A stretch of DNA of 64,000 nucleotides from Cadophora sp. MPI-SDFR-AT-0126 (taxonomy: Eukaryota; Ascomycota; Leotiomycetes; Helotiales; Ploettnerulaceae): NCBI GenBank assembly GCA_020747065.1, contig JAGMVK010000009.1:248001-312000 (forward strand), written 5' to 3'. The notes beneath the pieces are model-generated. The model was not told the DNA's origin, did no database searches, and was given only the letters and a program-made list of their open reading frames with translations. Positions within the stretch are counted from its first letter, which is position 1. Each line of letters opens with the position of its first letter. Both the position numbers and the translations under genes were made by a program. This document shows positions 32,099 through 42,093 of this stretch, piece after piece.

Positions 32099-34036
32099 TC
32101 ACTCTAACACATCGTTCGGTAAGTACAGCGGCATCGAATCCTCCCACATACTATCCGTCAACATCGTTTTATTCGAGCCATCAACATTCATGATCATGAT
32201 CTGGCCATACGGCTGGAACGTCGCGTCGTAAGTCGCACACTCTGAGCGGAACCCGTACATGCCACTGGACCACATGATGCGTCCGTCAGCGGTCCAAACG
32301 GCGTGAGCATCATTCGCTCCACTCGAGGTGAGGACTTGCAGATCTGTGCCATCTGGCTTGATAGTGCAGACGTCGAAGTTCGTGGCGTTCATCTTGCGCG
32401 TGAAAAGGATGCGTTCACCATCTGGTGAGAAATGTGGCAGGTTGTCGCTGGAATTGGTGAGGATGCGAATGCTCTTGTCTGTGAGATCCATGATTCGTAG
32501 ACCAGATTCGCCGGTCCAGACGCGATAGACGAGATATCGGCCATCTGCAGAGTAGCTCGGGAATCCAGAATTGACAGTACCATCGGTGAGTTGCTCGTAG
32601 TGGGAACCGTTGGCTGTGGCTCGGTAGATCCACGCAGTGTAGACTGCGCGTTCTTGGAACCAAGACCCCAGACCGAACGCGATCCATTCTCCGTCTGATG
32701 ACCAGGCTGGTTGAAAAGCTCCAGCGAGTCCCTGCTTGATGAGCGTTGCGTCGAGCTGGCCGGTTGCAGAGGAGTCGAAGACGAGCTTGAGATCACTGCC
32801 GTCTGGCTGCATTGACACGATGGACGAGTTGCCGAGTTGCTTTTGGGTGATAGCTAGTCTGCCTTGTCGTGAGAGCTCCGGGAAGACATCGGTGTGGCGA
32901 TACTCGTAGTCTCCATCCCAGCTGTAGAGTGGCTTCTCCATGGCTCGGATGGTCCATCCTACTTTCTCATACACGACTTGCTTTCCGTCCGGCGACCATG
33001 CTGGGGAACGCATGGATCCAGCAACCAAAGTACCGCCAGATGTGTAGTTCAGTCCGACGTTTGCGGTCACGCCTTTGATGAGATAACCGATGTTGTCTTG
33101 CGTAATGTAGTGCGGCTGCAGTTTTAAGCCTGCACCAGATGTCTCTTCGTTGCGGTCGAGTCCGGTAGCGAAGTCGACAGAGACGATTTGAGAGCTGACT
33201 GTCGCAAGGTCTTCTGGTCGGTGAGCATCCCAGGTGGCTTCTCGGGTCAACTCGTGGAAGACAATTCGCGTTCCGTCTGGAGAGAATTTGGGTGAGCCCA
33301 AACAGTAATCTTTCTTCGTGACCACTTGACGAAATCCAGTACCGTCGGGTCTGATCGCATATATGGAAAGCTCTTGGGTATGTTCCCAACCAGTACCGTT
33401 TCCGTGGCCAGTCCATGCGGTGTTACGGTCTGAAGAGAAAACAATCCACTCGCCGTCAGGACTCCAGGCTGGGCTGAAATATCCGTCTGGACTCCATAAG
33501 ACGCCTTTGACTTCTTGACTGTTGGTCAGGTTGGTTTGTACTCCGGTAGCCAAGTCCATGACCCAGATGTTTGCTTTGTAGCCGTTGGCGGTTGAGACAT
33601 AAGCGATTTTCGTCCCATCTGGAGACATGACTGCTGCATCTTCGAAGGACGATGTCGCTAGGAGCTCTTCGGGTGTGGAACCGTTGACAGCAACTCGATA
33701 GAGATCAGACTGTCCGTCACCATTACGTTCGCTGGTGAAGGTGATATATTTCCCGTCTAGGGAGAAGGGCGCGTGATAATCGTAGGTGGTCGATCCGTTG
33801 AAGAGCTCTCGCTCATTGGTGCCATCTATGTTCGCGATGTAGAGGGACGAGGTCGATGGACCGATTCGATTCATCAGCATGACTCCCTTCTTGCCAATGG
33901 CGGGGAGTCCGCGAGCAGAGTGCATGGAAGCAAGACCCATGTCCATGTCGAGACCTCGCGAGTGTCGTTCTGCATTGTAGGCAAATGATACAGGACTCAG
34001 GACCAAGCCCAAGAACGGAATTGCCGAGAAATACAT
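32099..34036 (-). CDS. Secreted TolB-like/PD40 beta-propeller protein
   Basis: Intronless, 645 aa from the ATG at 34036. An in-frame ATG at 34120 adds 28 residues, but it touches a TATA-like TATATATA (34122-34129) and hides the signal peptide, so the shorter form is preferred. Signal peptide about 1-19 (MYFSAIPFLGLVLSPVSFA). At least eight PD40-type blades: FSLDGKYITF, MSPDGTKIAY, WSPDGEWIVF, FSPDGTRIVF, WSPDGKQVVY, WSSDGEWIAF, YSADGRYLVY, FSPDGERILF. Such propellers are common in bacterial TolB and in WD40-like beta propeller proteins. Several N-x-S/T sites suit a secreted glycoprotein. No catalytic domain is visible, so binding or scaffolding is the likely role, partner unknown. A bacterial origin of the family is possible but not shown. 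Confidence 0.85.
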   Translation of the reverse strand: MYFSAIPFLGLVLSPVSFAYNAERHSRGLDMDMGLASMHSARGLPAIGKKGVMLMNRIGPSTSSLYIANIDGTNERELFNGSTTYDYHAPFSLDGKYITFTSERNGDGQSDLYRVAVNGSTPEELLATSSFEDAAVMSPDGTKIAYVSTANGYKANIWVMDLATGVQTNLTNSQEVKGVLWSPDGYFSPAWSPDGEWIVFSSDRNTAWTGHGNGTGWEHTQELSIYAIRPDGTGFRQVVTKKDYCLGSPKFSPDGTRIVFHELTREATWDAHRPEDLATVSSQIVSVDFATGLDRNEETSGAGLKLQPHYITQDNIGYLIKGVTANVGLNYTSGGTLVAGSMRSPAWSPDGKQVVYEKVGWTIRAMEKPLYSWDGDYEYRHTDVFPELSRQGRLAITQKQLGNSSIVSMQPDGSDLKLVFDSSATGQLDATLIKQGLAGAFQPAWSSDGEWIAFGLGSWFQERAVYTAWIYRATANGSHYEQLTDGTVNSGFPSYSADGRYLVYRVWTGESGLRIMDLTDKSIRILTNSSDNLPHFSPDGERILFTRKMNATNFDVCTIKPDGTDLQVLTSSGANDAHAVWTADGRIMWSSGMYGFRSECATYDATFQPYGQIMIMNVDGSNKTMLTDSMWEDSMPLYLPNDVLE

Positions 34037-34120
34037 GTTTTCGTCTCTTTCAAGAGCTTGAAGAAGTGACCCAGAAAGAGTGACAAGAGGTGGCAAGAGG
34101 AGTGCACATGGCTTACCCAT

Positions 34121-34129
34121 CTATATATA
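34121..34129 (-). promoter_or_regulatory. TATA-like box of the beta-propeller gene
   Basis: Minus-strand TATATATAG at 34129-34121, 85 bp before the preferred ATG (34036) and directly adjacent to the alternative upstream ATG (34120). If functional, transcription would start downstream of the upstream ATG. Confidence 0.4.
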
Positions 34130-34856
34130 CTTGAAAATACTGACAACATCCGTCCACATTGGTCCCCTGATGGGTATAATTGTACCGGTATAGATAATCT
34201 TTGCTTGCATCCCGAAATCCACGCTTGCTTGTGTTTCTCTAGATGTCGTGTAGATTTGTGACGGGTTCGGATCCGATGGGAACTCGCCTTCCCGATTGCA
34301 CTGTGCTCGGGACCGAGACCATCAAAGCAGACTTCATCAAGGTCACAGGCCGACTTGGCAAACAGATAAATCTGTTTCAAGGATGCGGGAGCGGAGAAAT
34401 GGCATGCAGGTAATTTGCTGTCCATGACTGCCGACGCGAATCCTTTCCTGTTCAACGATGCCGTCAATGCGCGGCTGGATTGTAATGGGAAATTGATTAT
34501 TGGTCAGAGTGGACAGGTCGTTCTTGCCTCGACTACTTCAGGTTGCCATGAGCTACAATACGCTTTCGATTGAGGGTGGACATCATGAGGGTTGCATCCA
34601 AGATTTGTAGCGGTGGCGAGATGCTTCGAAAGCTTCGGTTACGAGCAAGATCTAAGAAAAGAGGCCCGCAGAAACTTGGGGATGATTTGAGGACGAGAGA
34701 CATAATCTAGTAGACGAAATTTAAAAGAGGCCGTTTATTGAGTCGAAATCCAAACATAACATAGGAAAAGCTATGTATCCAATTCGATCTTTCTAAGCAA
34801 CGCATTCAGGTGCTGCTGTGACTGGTCACCCAGCCACGACAATCAAAGCTGGAAAT
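34130..34856. other. Intergenic, no supported gene
   Basis: About 0.7 kb between the beta-propeller promoter and the 3' end of the transporter. A 156-codon minus-strand ORF (33997-34467) partly overlaps the propeller gene in another frame and looks like a shadow. Confidence 0.4.
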
Positions 34857-36889
34857 TTAGTGAGCAAATCTAAAGTCCAGTCTCTTGTTGCCCTCATCAG
34901 TAGTCGTAGCCAGATAATTAACCCTTTCATCCTCGGTCATGGCTCTCCACTTCTTCTCTCGGTAGGCATTGCGCTTCACGTAGTAGATCTTGGTGAAGGT
35001 GTACAGTCCCATGTTGACAATACAGATGGATAGCAGAACACGGTTGCCCCTCTTGTAGCGGGGTGCATCATCCTTTCTGTAAACGTTCGAAGCGATGATT
35101 CCAGATGCTTGCACGAACATGTTGTACAATGCCGCCGACACGGTTCGGGAGCGGACTGCGTTCGAGTTGCGAGAGTTCCAGGCGACTTGAATTGGATGAG
35201 CGCTGGGGTAGCTGAGCAGCAATGTCATAATGCCGAAGGCTGTCCATTTGTGGATCTTGGTAATATCAACCATGTAGATGTATACCAGGAAAGGGAATGC
35301 CCAGACTTGCCCGATCATGGCCGTGAAGGTCAACTCTCCCCAGATCTCGGCAATATAAGTGAGTGCCATCATGGTGATCATGTGTGCCACCGTCGATGGA
35401 ATGACGAGAAGATTGGTCTTGAAGGTCCCAAATCCGAGACCTTTCAGCGTTTGTGTCAGGTATTGGGAGGGAGTTGTTTCTGGGATCTGAAACATGAGGC
35501 CAAGGATGTACAGTGGCCACAGGTCGTAATCCTTGATACTCTTCCACAACAATTTTGGTGTAATTGGCTGTCTGTTGTGCATCCCGCTCTTTGTTGGGTC
35601 CTCTCGAATCACACGATTGACTATGATGATCTCCTCTCTGCAATATAGATTAGGATCTCGTTTGGAGAATCGAAGGGGAGAACTTCGCATACCTTTCAGT
35701 GAACCATCCCTTCCGACCGCGAAGCTTACTTGCCGTCTGGGTTGGGCTGGCTGGCATGAGGACAAAGGCGATGAGACCGAGGACGAGTGTGAGAAGTCCC
35801 TATTGTTGTTAGCGACATCGCGTGATAATTCATCACCGATGGGATGTACCTCGATGAGAAAGAGCCATCTCCACCCAGAATAATTGTGGAGACCTCGAAG
35901 ATGTAGGAGACCAAATGCCAAGAATGCAGCAAGAACATCCGCGATAGACATAGCGGTCCAGAAGAAACCCAATCGAAGAGACAATTCATGGTGCTTGTAG
36001 AAGTATGAGAGATACAAAATGATCTGCTGAATGTCAGATGTGTCTCTTCTGTTGTGTGTGAAGACCTACATCTGGGATGAAGCCACCTTGGAGGATACCC
36101 AGCAAGGAGCGGCACGCCAAGAAGCTACTTCTCCCGCTTAACCAGAACTGAGAAGATGCGACTATTGACCAAAGGACCATTTGAGCCGGAATCCAGCGAT
36201 CAGGACCGATCCATTTCGACACTAGTTGGGATGGCAACTCGGCACAGAGAAAAGACAATTTGAAGACTGTATTTCCAAGATTGAAGTCTGTCACATTGCA
36301 TCAATAGGTGATCAAGTATCAAGTTCGGAATCAGTGGTGTTTCACGTACCATTGGTGTCCATGTGCAGCTCCTTCAGAAAGTTGTCAGTAACGGCCTGTT
36401 GGATATTGGCACGATCGAGTTCAAGAGCCATGAACATGACACATGCCCAGATCTACTTCACGTTAGTGATCACGACTCGCTTTGCAAGTACTGTCATACC
36501 ATGATCTTGAAGTCTATCTTTCGGACCAGGCTGTATTCTTCTCCCCAAGTCCATCGTGCCGAAGGATCAAATCGATGGATGTTTTCCCAGCTTGCAGGAG
36601 GTTGGTACTCTTTGGCAGTATCTGGATCATCGAAGACCGACGGTTGCGTAGCAATTGCATTTGGGTCGTAGTTTGTCTTGTTGCGTTGGAACCAGAATCG
36701 CTTCTCATGGGCTGGTACGCCAAGTGGGAGTGCGGTCGAAACTTCGATGCTTCTGACTCCCGCAGTCTTGTCGCTTGGTCTGACATCCCCAAGATCATCA
36801 GACGATGCTTGTGAAGATGATGTATCAGATGACACAACCCCCCCAGCCGGAGCCCGAAGGTCAATTTCCTTTGCAAGAGCGGTAGACAT
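34857..36889 (-). CDS. MFS transporter, allantoate permease (Dal5) family
   Basis: Six exons (36889-36500, 36452-36350, 36287-36070, 36023-35850, 35799-35693, 35637-34857), all in phase, giving 590 aa with about 12 hydrophobic segments. A long polar N-tail (about 125 aa) ends in [18 protein letters not shown]. Family marks: [11 protein letters not shown] (first loop), [55 protein letters not shown], a long central loop, and the C-terminal [18 protein letters not shown]. Dal5-family carriers import allantoate, ureidosuccinate, nicotinate, pantothenate or sulfonates (yeast Soa1). The substrate here cannot be read from sequence. The neighbouring TauD-type dioxygenase, divergently transcribed, makes a sulfonate or similar organic acid a reasonable guess. 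The frame upstream of the ATG has a GTG only, so 36889 is the start. Confidence 0.92.
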
Positions 36890-38628
36890 AGCTGGCTCTC
36901 TTTGTGCAAAAAGATCGAAGAGTGAAGGAAAGAAAGTGTTCTTGACCACTTCTTAGAATATCTTGAGAGAGCTTAAATGTATACTTATATACAACGCAAG
37001 AGCGAGTCCAAGACCTTGGGGCCCGCTACCAAGGAATGGGAATCGCCCGACTAGATCTCACGAGTAGAAAGTAAGCACCCACATGGTCGTGATAGGTGGC
37101 AGAAATTTCATCACCATACCTCCGTACAACAGTATCATTCCTTGGGCCTCTGAATGAGCGTCCCAAGCCCGTGGAAGGTGTCAACGACGCCACTGGGACA
37201 ACTCTTGGGTCCGGACCCGACCTATGCCTCCACAGCCAGGTATTGAAGAAGTGAGGTCGCAAGAAGTCTGAGTAGCATTTCCTCAGCTTCTGAAGAAGAT
37301 GTGGCGAAAGTTCAAGCCCAAAAGATAGCAATGGAAAATGTCTGCCAGCCAAGAATCGCGAATTCTGCCACAAGTTTCGCGTCATTACATCGAGAATACT
37401 GATCGCCATTTGATAAACATGAACAACAACTCCACCAAAAGTACCATGCGAACTATAAAGATATGATTGGCCAATGCAATAGTACTCATGCCGCCAACGG
37501 GCCTTATTCTTCACCACTTGGAAAGTAGGGTCGATCGAATAGGGCAGAATACAAACAGGGCTTGATGATCATGCACCCCAAAGCCTGCCACTTGTCTTCT
37601 CCCCTTCACTTCACTTCACTTCACCCAATCAATGGATGGCGAATCAAAAGAAATAAAGGTATTCGGCAAGATAAGGAGAGTTTCTGGTACCCAGTCATGG
37701 TGTTCCTCCGGGCATAGAGCTGTTTGCAGTTGATGAAGTGACTGCATGTCCATGCATTGGCTTCGGTCTAGCGTCCATCATATTCATCGGGCTTCTACTG
37801 CATCGCCGTTCGGTATGCTCCTAATATAACTTCAGACACCGGTCTGGATCTCGTGTCTCTATCCACGTTGCTGTATGATGAACCTCAAGCCTGTCGTCGC
37901 GTGGCTCGCTGAGACTAATTTGCCACAAACAAGGGTCACGTGTTTCGGCGACCGACGCCATTTCCCCAGATCTGACGCGACTTCTCCTCCTTCTTGCTCA
38001 ACCTTCCCTTGAATGCGAACAGAACGACAACAATCGCTATCAAAGACAATACTGTTTTTCGTAATAAGCTCGCATAATCACTAGGGTTCCGATAAGACTT
38101 GAAGCGTTATCATTGGAAGATGCTGGGCCTGGCGGTTTCGTTCCCCCAAAAAGCTGCGATCGCTCGCACGCAAGAGGCAGGGCGATTTGTATCATTTATG
38201 CATGATTGTCGAATATGTCCATGATCTATCTGATAACTTTGAACACACCCCGCACTTCTAAGCCCCTTCTCATTATCCCGCGTTGTGCCTGGTCATCTCA
38301 TCTTTGTTTCGTTTCATTCGAAGGAATCTCACTACAATGCGCCTCCGTTCTTCATCTGATCTTTGGCGGCCGGTGTTAAATGATTACCTCCGTCAAACGC
38401 AAGAGTCCAGTCTCATGGTGTCAATATTGGAATTCTGATGCCATTCTCTGCCAGAGGAACAGGAAATGAGTGGTGATTTTTGGATCTTACATATGGCGGG
38501 GTAATGACCTTCGAAAAGATCCTATCCAACTCCAGGATCCATTGCTTCTTTTCCAACAGTTACAAGTAATTATTCCGGCAGATTAGCAGATAGACCAGAA
38601 CCCAAAACATCTCAAGCCTTTTACCAAG
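36890..38628. promoter_or_regulatory. Divergent intergenic region between transporter and TauD dioxygenase
   Basis: 1.7 kb containing both promoters. On the minus strand TATATAAG at 36991-36984 lies about 95 bp before the transporter ATG. A small direct repeat of cttcacttca units is seen near 37608-37625. A 163-codon minus-strand ORF (37026-37517) has no recognisable features and is not called. The length is generous for two promoters, so an undetected small gene or non-coding transcript is possible. Confidence 0.45.
36984..36991 (-). promoter_or_regulatory. TATA-like box of the MFS transporter
   Basis: Minus-strand TATATAAG about 95 bp before the transporter ATG at 36889, a usual spacing for an ascomycete promoter. 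Confidence 0.4.
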
Positions 38629-39981
38629 ATGGCCCCCTCAGTTACCGAAACTGTATCCCAGACCTCTGATGCTATTCAACAGAAACTCGAATCTGTCTCC
38701 CTTGGACATGCCAACAAGCAAGATAAGATCGATAAAGAAGATGAGCCAGCTCCTGCAGTGCAGGCGCCTTCCCAAGAGACTCAGCACAAGGAGCCTCTCA
38801 TCCTCTCTGGGGCTCTAGATCATTTCGAAAGTTTCGATGTAACACCAACCATTGGCCGAGAATTCGTGGGCGTTAATCTTGCAAAGTGGCTGCGAGCTCC
38901 AAACTCGGATGAGCTGATCAGGGATCTGGCTATCACCAGTGAGGATGTACTCATTCTTTGAATTATTTTTTACTCACAACTTCGTTTAGTTTCTCGACGT
39001 GGAGTTGTGTTCTTCCGTAAGCAGGATGATATTACAAATGAGCTTCAGAAGGAGCTTGTCCAGCGTCTTGGGGAACTCTCCGGCAAGCCAGCTACATCAA
39101 AGCTTCACATTCATCCGGTTTCGAACTCCGGTCGCGAGCTTGGAGGGAAGGATGACGAGATCAGTGTGATCTCTTCTGAGCAAGCCAAGAAAATATACAA
39201 GGACAGAATCCTCTTCCAGTCCGAGAAAAAGCAAAGTGGCAAGGAACAATGGCATTCCGATATCACATTCGAGCCAATTCCGAGTGACTATGCACTTTTG
39301 CGATTGACTCAGCTGCCAAAGACTGGAGGTGGTAAGTCAAATTCCCTCCTCCGCAGATATTCACTTCTGACTTGTCACACCAGACACACTTTGGGCGTCT
39401 GGTTATGAAGTCTACGATCGACTGTCGGCTCCGTACCAAAAATTCCTGGAGTCTCTTACCGCAACTTATGCTCAGCCCAAATTCAACGAAGCTGCCGATA
39501 AGAATGGCTTCAAGATCTACTCAGGTAAGCATAGAGGATTCAATGAACGTGTATCGGCGACTGATTGAACATAGAACCTCGCGGCGCTCCCGAGAACGTT
39601 GGTGAAAAGCTTGAAGCCATCCACCCAGTGATTCGAACAAATCCTGTGACTGGTTGGAAGTCGATTTTCGCAGTCGGACATCATGTACAACACATCAATG
39701 ATTTGGCTCCAGAGGAAAGCAAAGCATTGCTCGATTGGTTTGTCCGCCTAATCGTCGACAATCACGACTTGCAAGTACGACACCGCTGGCAAAACCCCAA
39801 CGATCTGGCTATCTGGGATAATAGGAGTGTCTATCACGCTGCGACTCCCGACTATCTGGATCAGAATCTTGGTGAAAGAACGGGACAGCGAGCAGTCAGC
39901 TTGGGTGAGCGGCCATATCTAGACCCGCAAAGTACTGGTCGACGAGAAGCGCTTGCAAAGGAGGCAGCGGTTAGAGGTTGA
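38629..39981 (+). CDS. TauD/TfdA family Fe(II)/2-oxoglutarate dioxygenase (sulfonate dioxygenase type)
   Basis: Four exons (38629-38938, 38990-39331, 39384-39524, 39575-39981; introns 51, 52, 50 nt) give 399 aa. Exon joins restore LAITISRRGVVFFRKQ and GGDTLWASGYEVYDRLS, both conserved in the family. Iron ligands: His192 and Asp194 (EQWHSDITFEP) and His352 (RSVYHAATPDY). The 2-oxoglutarate-binding Arg is Arg370 (GQRAVSLGERP). A polar N-tail of about 70 residues precedes the fold, as in fungal members. Yeast Jlp1 and bacterial TauD of this family oxidise sulfonates to release sulfite, and TfdA-like members act on aryloxyacids, so the precise substrate is inferred. Probably cytosolic. Divergent from a Dal5-family transporter. 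Confidence 0.92.
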
Positions 39982-40662
39982 GAACTGCGATCGCGTGTTT
40001 ATTCCTGAGTTCGAATTGGTTGCGTAGTGGGTCTGAACCTGTTCTCGACGCTACGCTTTTGTGAAAAATATTTATTTGAGGTTGCACTTACTGTTTTCTC
40101 GCCTCATTGTCGTCGCTTGTTTTGAAATAATTCATCCCATCTCGGATCGGCCCCACTTACCCATCCCAGCAAGGCGCCCCGAACACACTTTATTTGAGCA
40201 CTGCCAAGGTCTAAGCGCAGGAACGCCGCATCTCCTCGCGATTTTCCTTGCGCCAAAGAACCCGGTCACTCAATCTGTTTCTCACGTCGAAGTTGCCGTT
40301 GAAACAACGCCCGCCCCAAAACCCGGATTCTCACTGGCGGGATATCCAAAAGTGAGCTGGGCGCTCATTACTTTCGGTCTGTCTTCTTTCTGTTTGAAAC
40401 ATCATGATGTACTTGCGCCAACAGTGGATGATGGTGGATCATTCCAGCCTCATCTTGTCTAAGCACCAGTGGTGCAAGCCGTAGGGGAAGAGCATATATA
40501 TACTTCTGTATCTATCCTTCTCAATTTCACTCATCATCGCAGCCAGCCTGAATTCTTTCTCTATAGAAAATTACCTTCTTTTTCAATTGATTGGTCTGGA
40601 ACCATTACACTCTTTCTCCACTTTCAAACCGTTCCAACCAACCACCACACATTCATTTCAAG
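39982..40662. promoter_or_regulatory. Promoter region of the AA9 gene
   Basis: About 0.7 kb between the dioxygenase and the LPMO, both plus strand. TATATATA at 40495-40502 lies about 160 bp before the LPMO start. A 133-codon ORF (40061-40462) shows no conserved features and is not called. Confidence 0.45.
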
Positions 40663-41725
40663 ATGCCTTCCATGCTTAGCAACTCCCTTTTGGCTCTCGC
40701 CTCTGCTACTTCTGTAGCTGCTCACGGTTTCGTGAAAGGCGTTTCTATTGATGGAGTCTAGTATGTCTCCCATAAGTGCGTTCATTGGCACCGAATACTA
40801 ACCGTCGTAGTCAAACAGGCTGGCTCGTCGACTATGCCTACAACCCAACCCCTCCCGAATCGTTCGGTTGGTCCGAGACTGCTCTGGATCTCGGCTTCGT
40901 TTCCCCAGCCGCTCTCGCTGACCCCGATATTATTTGCCACTTGGGCGCCAAGAATGGCGCTCTTTCAGCAACTGTCGCTGCCGGTACCACAATGGAGGTC
41001 TTCTGGTCCGGATGGCCAGATTCCCACAAGGGTCCAGTCATTGACTACCTCGCATCTTGCAAGGGTGACTGCGCTACTGTTGACAAGACTACTCTTGAGT
41101 AAGTTAGGACGGACTTGGTTGAAGATACCAGACTGACTTCTTTAGGTTTTTCAAGATCGATGAGAAAGGACTCGAGGCCGGATCATGGGCATCCGACGAG
41201 CTGATGAACAACAACGCCTCATGGGCCGTTACCATCCCCTCCACCATCGCACCAGGAAACTATGTCCTCCGTCACGAGATCATTGCCCTCCACGGTGCTG
41301 GATCCGTCAACGGTGCTCAACTCTACCCCTTCTGCCTCAACTTGGAGGTCACCGGCGGCGGAAGCGATGTCCCAGCTGGCACTCTCGGAACGGCCCTCTA
41401 CAAGGAGGACGACCCAGGAATCTTGGTCAACATCTACGTTAATGGCCTCGACTATGTCATCCCAGGCCCAGCTCTGTACGGCTCAGGATCAGGATCTGGG
41501 TCCGGCTCTGGAAACACTACTACTCCTGTTGCTACCTCTGCTGCTGCTCCTGTTGCGACTTCTAGCGCTCTCCCAGTTGCCACATCTGCTGCGGGCAACT
41601 CTACTGTCCCAATTGCTACCTCGGTGGCTCCATCTGCTGTGCCAACAACTTTGGCTACTGCCATCGCTACCTCCGCCCCAGTTGCGACATCTGCTCCTGA
41701 GCCTGAGGCAGAGGATGACTGCTAG
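40663..41725 (+). CDS. AA9 lytic polysaccharide monooxygenase
   Basis: Secreted copper enzyme that oxidatively cleaves cellulose or related beta-glucans. Three exons (40663-40760, 40811-41098, 41146-41725; introns 50 and 47 nt) give 321 aa. The signal peptide (about 1-20, ending TSVAA) leaves His21 as N-terminus ([12 protein letters not shown]), needed for the copper brace. The second copper His is His105 ([12 protein letters not shown]). The axial Tyr is Tyr189 ([12 protein letters not shown]), and the conserved outer His is His172 ([10 protein letters not shown]). Splicing joins [11 protein letters not shown] and [10 protein letters not shown], both family-like. After the catalytic domain come a (GS)n linker and a Val-Ala-Thr-Ser-rich tail, with no CBM1. 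Oxidation regiochemistry (C1/C4) cannot be told. Convergent with a GMC oxidoreductase that could serve as electron or H2O2 partner (inference). Confidence 0.95.
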
Positions 41726-42093
41726 ATTTTTAGTCAGCATTGGAAGATTTCTTGTATAAAATATTGTTGGAACCCGAGCGGTTTGAAACTTTGCTTCAAT
41801 GTATATAGATTTTGATGAGTAGATGGTAGAATGGATATCAATTATCCGATCGCTGAATAGCTACAAGTCTTGTACAGCTCCTCTTTTCTCTTTTTATTAT
41901 GTTTTTACTCGTACGCCAGGGTTTCCGTGATCGATAGTGCTTTTGAGAATTGTCCACGACATGAGATGAGGACCAATTCAATTTAAGTCAAGAAAAGAAT
42001 CCTTCATATTCATCCTCGTTCTTTAGCTAATCAATGGGTAGGAAAAGATTAGAGACCGTCCCCGAAGACTGGCTGCAACTCCACACATCCATC
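41726..42093. other. 3' intergenic between convergent AA9 and GMC genes
   Basis: 368 bp holding both 3' ends. Nothing else recognised. Confidence 0.45.

Noticed and set aside
37026..37517. 163-codon minus-strand ORF in the divergent transporter/dioxygenase region
   Set aside because: Odd composition, no recognisable family, and it lies in a region expected to be regulatory.
40061..40462. 133-codon ORF upstream of the AA9 gene
   Set aside because: No conserved feature and overlaps the expected promoter region.
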